This document shows, piece by piece, positions 6,335 through 8,207 of a stretch of 8,207 bases of DNA (position 1 is its first letter; every line of letters begins with the position of its first letter). The DNA is taken from positions 1 through 8,207 of the forward strand of contig DUHF01000291.1 of NCBI GenBank assembly GCA_013331015.1, read 5' to 3'. The notes under the pieces were generated by a model. That model ran no database searches. It was not told the origin of the DNA and saw only the letters and a list, made by a program, of their open reading frames with translations. This stretch comes from Methanoregula sp. GTDB lineage: Archaea; Halobacteriota; Methanomicrobia; Methanomicrobiales; Methanospirillaceae. The position numbers and the translations under genes are program-made.

Positions 6335-6343
6335 CCATTATGG
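6335..6343. promoter_or_regulatory. 9-bp dyad next to the TATA box
   Basis: CCATTATGG is a perfect dyad with 4-bp arms around one base, immediately upstream of the TATA/BRE zone. A dimer bound here would compete with TBP/TFB, so it is a candidate autoregulatory site. The dyad is short and could be chance. Confidence 0.3.
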
Positions 6344-6373
6344 TCGAATAGGGAAAAATCGATCAAATTGTGG

Positions 6374-6433
6374 AGCCGGTCGCGGAGCGGTGCGAGCACG
6401 GCGCAGTCGTGCGACGTGTGCGACGCGGTCGGC
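6374..6433. repeat. GC-rich tract with a 9-bp tandem repeat
   Basis: About 60 bp of nearly pure G/C with few A/T sits between AT-rich promoter DNA and ordinary sequence. It contains GTGCGACGT/GTGCGACGC in tandem (6409-6417, 6418-6426) and the dyad GTGC-GA-GCAC. Its composition resembles that of the right-hand end of the window (7741-8207). Confidence 0.4.
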
Positions 6434-6442
6434 GATCTTCGC

Positions 6443-6549
6443 ATGTAACCGGCATGTACAGGACCCGGAGAAAGAAGGACAGATTGCGGGGATTATCCCG
6501 TTTGCCCATTATAACGGTGTAGTAGTTTATGTAACGGGCATGTGCAGGA
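6443..6549. repeat. Pair of 21-bp direct repeats upstream of the regulator
   Basis: ATGTAACCGGCATGTACAGGA (6443-6463) differs from 6529-6549 at 2 of 21 bases (C to G at the eighth, A to G at the sixteenth). The copies are 86 bp apart, not a multiple of three, and fall in different frames of the one open frame there, so they are DNA-level repeats and not protein repeats. GCATGTA is itself repeated within the first copy (6441-6447, 6452-6458). A binding site for the regulator or an element boundary is possible. Confidence 0.5.
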
Positions 6550-6562
6550 GAATAAACCAGAA

Positions 6563-7666
6563 TCACTTCGATTTTGATCGCGATGGTGCGGATTTCCGGG
6601 AGCTCTTCTTTTCCTGTCTTCGCATTATTTCCTTCTCCCGTTCAATCTCTTCGATAAGTTCCTGTTCACTCGGGAGATAGAGTTTATACCGCGATGCAAA
6701 GAGCTGGCTGTTGTCATTCAGCGCTGAATACCGGACCACGGTTTCATCTTTTTCTGTGCAGAGAATAATGCCGATTGTCGGGTTGTCTCCTTCCGTTTTT
6801 ATCCGGTCTTCAAACAACCGCACATACATATCCATCTGCCCGATGTCCTGATGGGTCAGCTTCCCGGTTTTGAGATCGATGAGCACAAAACACTTCAGGA
6901 TGAAGTGGTAGAAGACAAGGTCGATATAAAACTCCGAAGTTTCGGTGCTGATCCTGAACTGGCGGGACACAAATGAGAATCCTTTTCCCAGCTCCAGGAG
7001 GAACTGCTGAAGCTTATCGATAAGTGCCTGCTCAAGATCCCGTTCCAGGTATGAAGAGGACAAGGGGATTTGCAGGAACTCCAGGACATATGGGTCCCTT
7101 ATGAATTCCTCCGGGCGTTTGGCAAGCGGCCGGGTCACTTCCTTTGCTTCGGTCACTACCGCTTCCCGGTCGCGGCTCGCAAGCAGTCGTTCGAAATAGA
7201 GGGAATCAATCTGACGCTCAAGGGCCCGGACGCTCCAGTTCTGGCTTATTGCTTCGCCGAGGTAATATCCCCGGGCGGCAGGATCCTCTACCCGCATCAG
7301 GAGCCGGTAATGGGACCAGCTCAATTCGGCACACACTGTGTACCCTTTTCGGGCAACCGGAATATCGCCGTCATAAAAACCATCAGGAAATGCCAAAAAG
7401 AACTTCCGGAAGTTCTTCAGATTCGTAGAAGAGAAACCTCTCCCAAACTCATCAGTCAGTTTCTGCCCTACTTCATCGAGCAGATTCGCTCCATATTTTG
7501 CCCGCTTCTCCCCTTTTTGTTCATCCTCGACAATCAACTGACCGATGTGCCAGTATGCCCTGACCATCGCATAATTGACCGCTGTGTACGCGCCTTTTCG
7601 GGCACCCTGGATAATAAGCCGAATGCCGTCATATAAGGGACTTATCACTTCAGGCTGGGAGGTCAT
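6563..7666 (-). CDS. yhcG: DUF1016/YhcG-family PD-(D/E)XK nuclease
   Basis: 367 residues, the usual length for this family (DUF1016 N-terminal domain plus YhcG-type PDDEXK nuclease domain). The N-terminal half (about 10-165) has the marker stretch AYWHIGQLIVEDEQ (37-50) and GRGFSSTNLKNFRKFF (75-90), an HTH-like DNA-binding region. The nuclease core has D249 in FYIDLVFYH (246-254), DLK (264-266) after a beta strand, and Q277 in GQMDMYV (276-282), the expected catalytic set, so it is probably active. The tail (337-367) is a charged helix ending in a Lys/Ser/Arg-rich stretch. The ATG at 7666 gives the normal N-terminus. The ribosome site is weak (AAGGAA) and lies in the loop of GATAA/TTATC. No restriction or methylase partner is visible in the window. 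Family members are often found with mobile or defence genes, but the biological target is not settled to my knowledge. Confidence 0.93.
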   Translation of the reverse strand: MTSQPEVISPLYDGIRLIIQGARKGAYTAVNYAMVRAYWHIGQLIVEDEQKGEKRAKYGANLLDEVGQKLTDEFGRGFSSTNLKNFRKFFLAFPDGFYDGDIPVARKGYTVCAELSWSHYRLLMRVEDPAARGYYLGEAISQNWSVRALERQIDSLYFERLLASRDREAVVTEAKEVTRPLAKRPEEFIRDPYVLEFLQIPLSSSYLERDLEQALIDKLQQFLLELGKGFSFVSRQFRISTETSEFYIDLVFYHFILKCFVLIDLKTGKLTHQDIGQMDMYVRLFEDRIKTEGDNPTIGIILCTEKDETVVRYSALNDNSQLFASRYKLYLPSEQELIEEIEREKEIMRRQEKKSSRKSAPSRSKSK

Positions 7667-7697
7667 GGGATAATTTCCTTATCGAGAATTATTGTAC

Positions 7698-7708
7698 TGA
7701 ATTAATGT
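7698..7708 (-). promoter_or_regulatory. TATA-like element of the nuclease gene
   Basis: On the minus strand CATTAATTCAG lies about 37 bp upstream of the nuclease ATG and predicts a very short leader of about 11 nt. A second AT-rich box (7686-7694) is nearer. The match is moderate. Confidence 0.3.
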
Positions 7709-7775
7709 TCTTCTCCTTTTTCTGGTTGTTGCTCTTGTCGGGTCATGCCGGTGACGCTCGGTCATGTTCGTCTCC

Positions 7776-7791
7776 ACGGGCTCGCGCCCGT
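7776..7791. repeat. 6-bp hairpin with TCGC loop
   Basis: ACGGGC and GCCCGT pair perfectly around the tetraloop TCGC. It lies within the GC-rich right end, about 110 bp upstream of the nuclease start. Confidence 0.4.
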
Positions 7792-7969
7792 TCCGCTCAC
7801 ATCACCTCACTGTTTTCCGGATTGCCTTGTTGGTAGGATGACGCCCTTGGCTTGTCGCGAGCTCCGGCGCCAGCGGCTGCCCCGGCCCGCTCTTCACACC
7901 ATGCTGCGCATCGTGTTCGTCGCTGTTGATGCGAAAACGTAGACGCTCAGTGACTCGCTTGCACGACGC

Positions 7970-8021
7970 ACAGGGGGCTCGGACTCGCCGCTGATGCGGC
8001 TCCTTACCTTCGCGCCCCTGT
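7970..8021. repeat. Nested stem-loop
   Basis: An outer stem ACAGGGG (7970-7976) / CCCCTGT (8015-8021) encloses a perfect inner hairpin GCCGC (7987-7991) / GCGGC (7996-8000) with loop TGAT. Nesting of two perfect stems is more than random GC-rich sequence usually gives. Confidence 0.4.
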
Positions 8022-8074
8022 CGCGGTGCTCGCTCGGGCCGCTGGGCCCCGGACCCGCCGCCCGCTTCGCTCCT

Positions 8075-8095
8075 CCCGCCCTTGAAAGGGACGGG
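8075..8095. repeat. Compact 9-bp GC hairpin with one bulge
   Basis: CCCG-CCCTT (8075-8083) faces AAGGG (8086-8090) and CGGG (8092-8095), with A8091 bulged. No T-run follows on either strand, so a terminator is unlikely. Confidence 0.4.
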
Positions 8096-8142
8096 CAGTC
8101 ATTGCGATAGGAACGGAGGTCGGTTTCAGGGCAGGGGGGGAG

Positions 8143-8192
8143 GACAAAGCGACGGTTACCGGACGCATCAGCGGACGGTCGCTCGCTTTGTC
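8143..8192. repeat. 10-bp perfect inverted repeat at the right edge
   Basis: GACAAAGCGA (8143-8152) and TCGCTTTGTC (8183-8192) pair perfectly around 30 nt. The loop contains CGGACG twice and GCATCAGCGG, which also occurs inverted in the hairpin at 7987-8000. The arms could be ends of a small element or a stem of an RNA. Confidence 0.45.
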
Positions 8193-8207
8193 GGGCGGGT
8201 CCAACCG

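Larger units (their letters stand above)
7684..8207. other. GC-rich, gene-poor, hairpin-rich right end
   Basis: After the nuclease promoter there is no convincing gene to the window edge. The two open frames (plus 7745-7942, minus 8004-8204) have no ribosome sites and Pro/Arg-rich translations typical of GC-rich non-coding DNA. The stretch holds four inverted repeats, listed separately. It could be a dispersed intergenic repeat, a structured RNA, or the edge of an element that continues to the right. Confidence 0.5.

Noticed and set aside
5593..6549. CRISPR array
   Set aside because: The direct repeats occur in pairs only, with spacings of 86-91 bp and mismatches; there is no regular repeat-spacer pattern and no cas gene.
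6363..6566. Minus-strand 67-residue frame between nuclease and regulator
   Set aside because: It spans the 21-bp repeats in two different frames and the GC tract, which points to non-coding DNA; its Arg/Thr-rich end looks random.
7745..7942. Plus-strand 65-residue frame in the GC-rich end
   Set aside because: No ribosome site or domain, and the composition follows the GC bias.
8004..8204. Minus-strand 66-residue frame at the right edge
   Set aside because: Arg/Pro/Ala-rich, without a ribosome site, and overlapping two strong hairpins. It could be part of a repeat family but not a supported gene.

Overview
The window looks archaeal, most likely a methanogen of the Methanomicrobiales (Methanoregula-like). 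The reasons are short T-rich tracts after stop codons, TATA-like boxes about 25-40 bp before starts, and a small winged-helix regulator and a TrmO variant of types I associate with methanogens. The taxonomic call is inference; no marker gene (rRNA, mcr) is present.

Layout: six protein genes are supported, five on the minus strand and one (ferritin) on the plus strand. From 1 to 2704 there is a translationally coupled pair of exporter-fold ABC transporter half-molecules (TMD-NBD). The second runs off the left edge with only its membrane domain visible. Upstream of them (2867-3409) is a TrmO/TsaA-family tRNA methyltransferase, and upstream of that (3567-4355) a secreted or membrane-anchored protein that I cannot name. 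Then comes about 680 bp without a credible gene, which must contain the ferritin promoter. Ferritin (5040-5528, +) converges with a small winged-helix regulator (5910-6281, -). The 380 bp between them holds repeats, alternative hairpins and a good stem-loop/T-tract terminator for the regulator. Upstream of the regulator lies a repeat-bearing, partly very GC-rich intergenic stretch, then an orphan DUF1016/YhcG-family PD-(D/E)XK nuclease (6563-7666, -). The right 520 bp is GC-rich, without a convincing gene, and rich in inverted repeats.

How the genes fit together: the ABC pair works as one unit (4-bp overlap), probably a heterodimer. Its fold class includes both exporters and the siderophore-importing IrtAB/YbtPQ group. 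Ferritin nearby makes an iron link imaginable, but nothing in the sequence proves it. TrmO is tRNA housekeeping. The regulator and nuclease, separated by repeated DNA, look like an accessory segment. No complete known defence system, CRISPR array, tRNA, rRNA or transposase was found. The least explained parts are the non-coding blocks at 5529-5909, 6360-6562 and 7741-8207.
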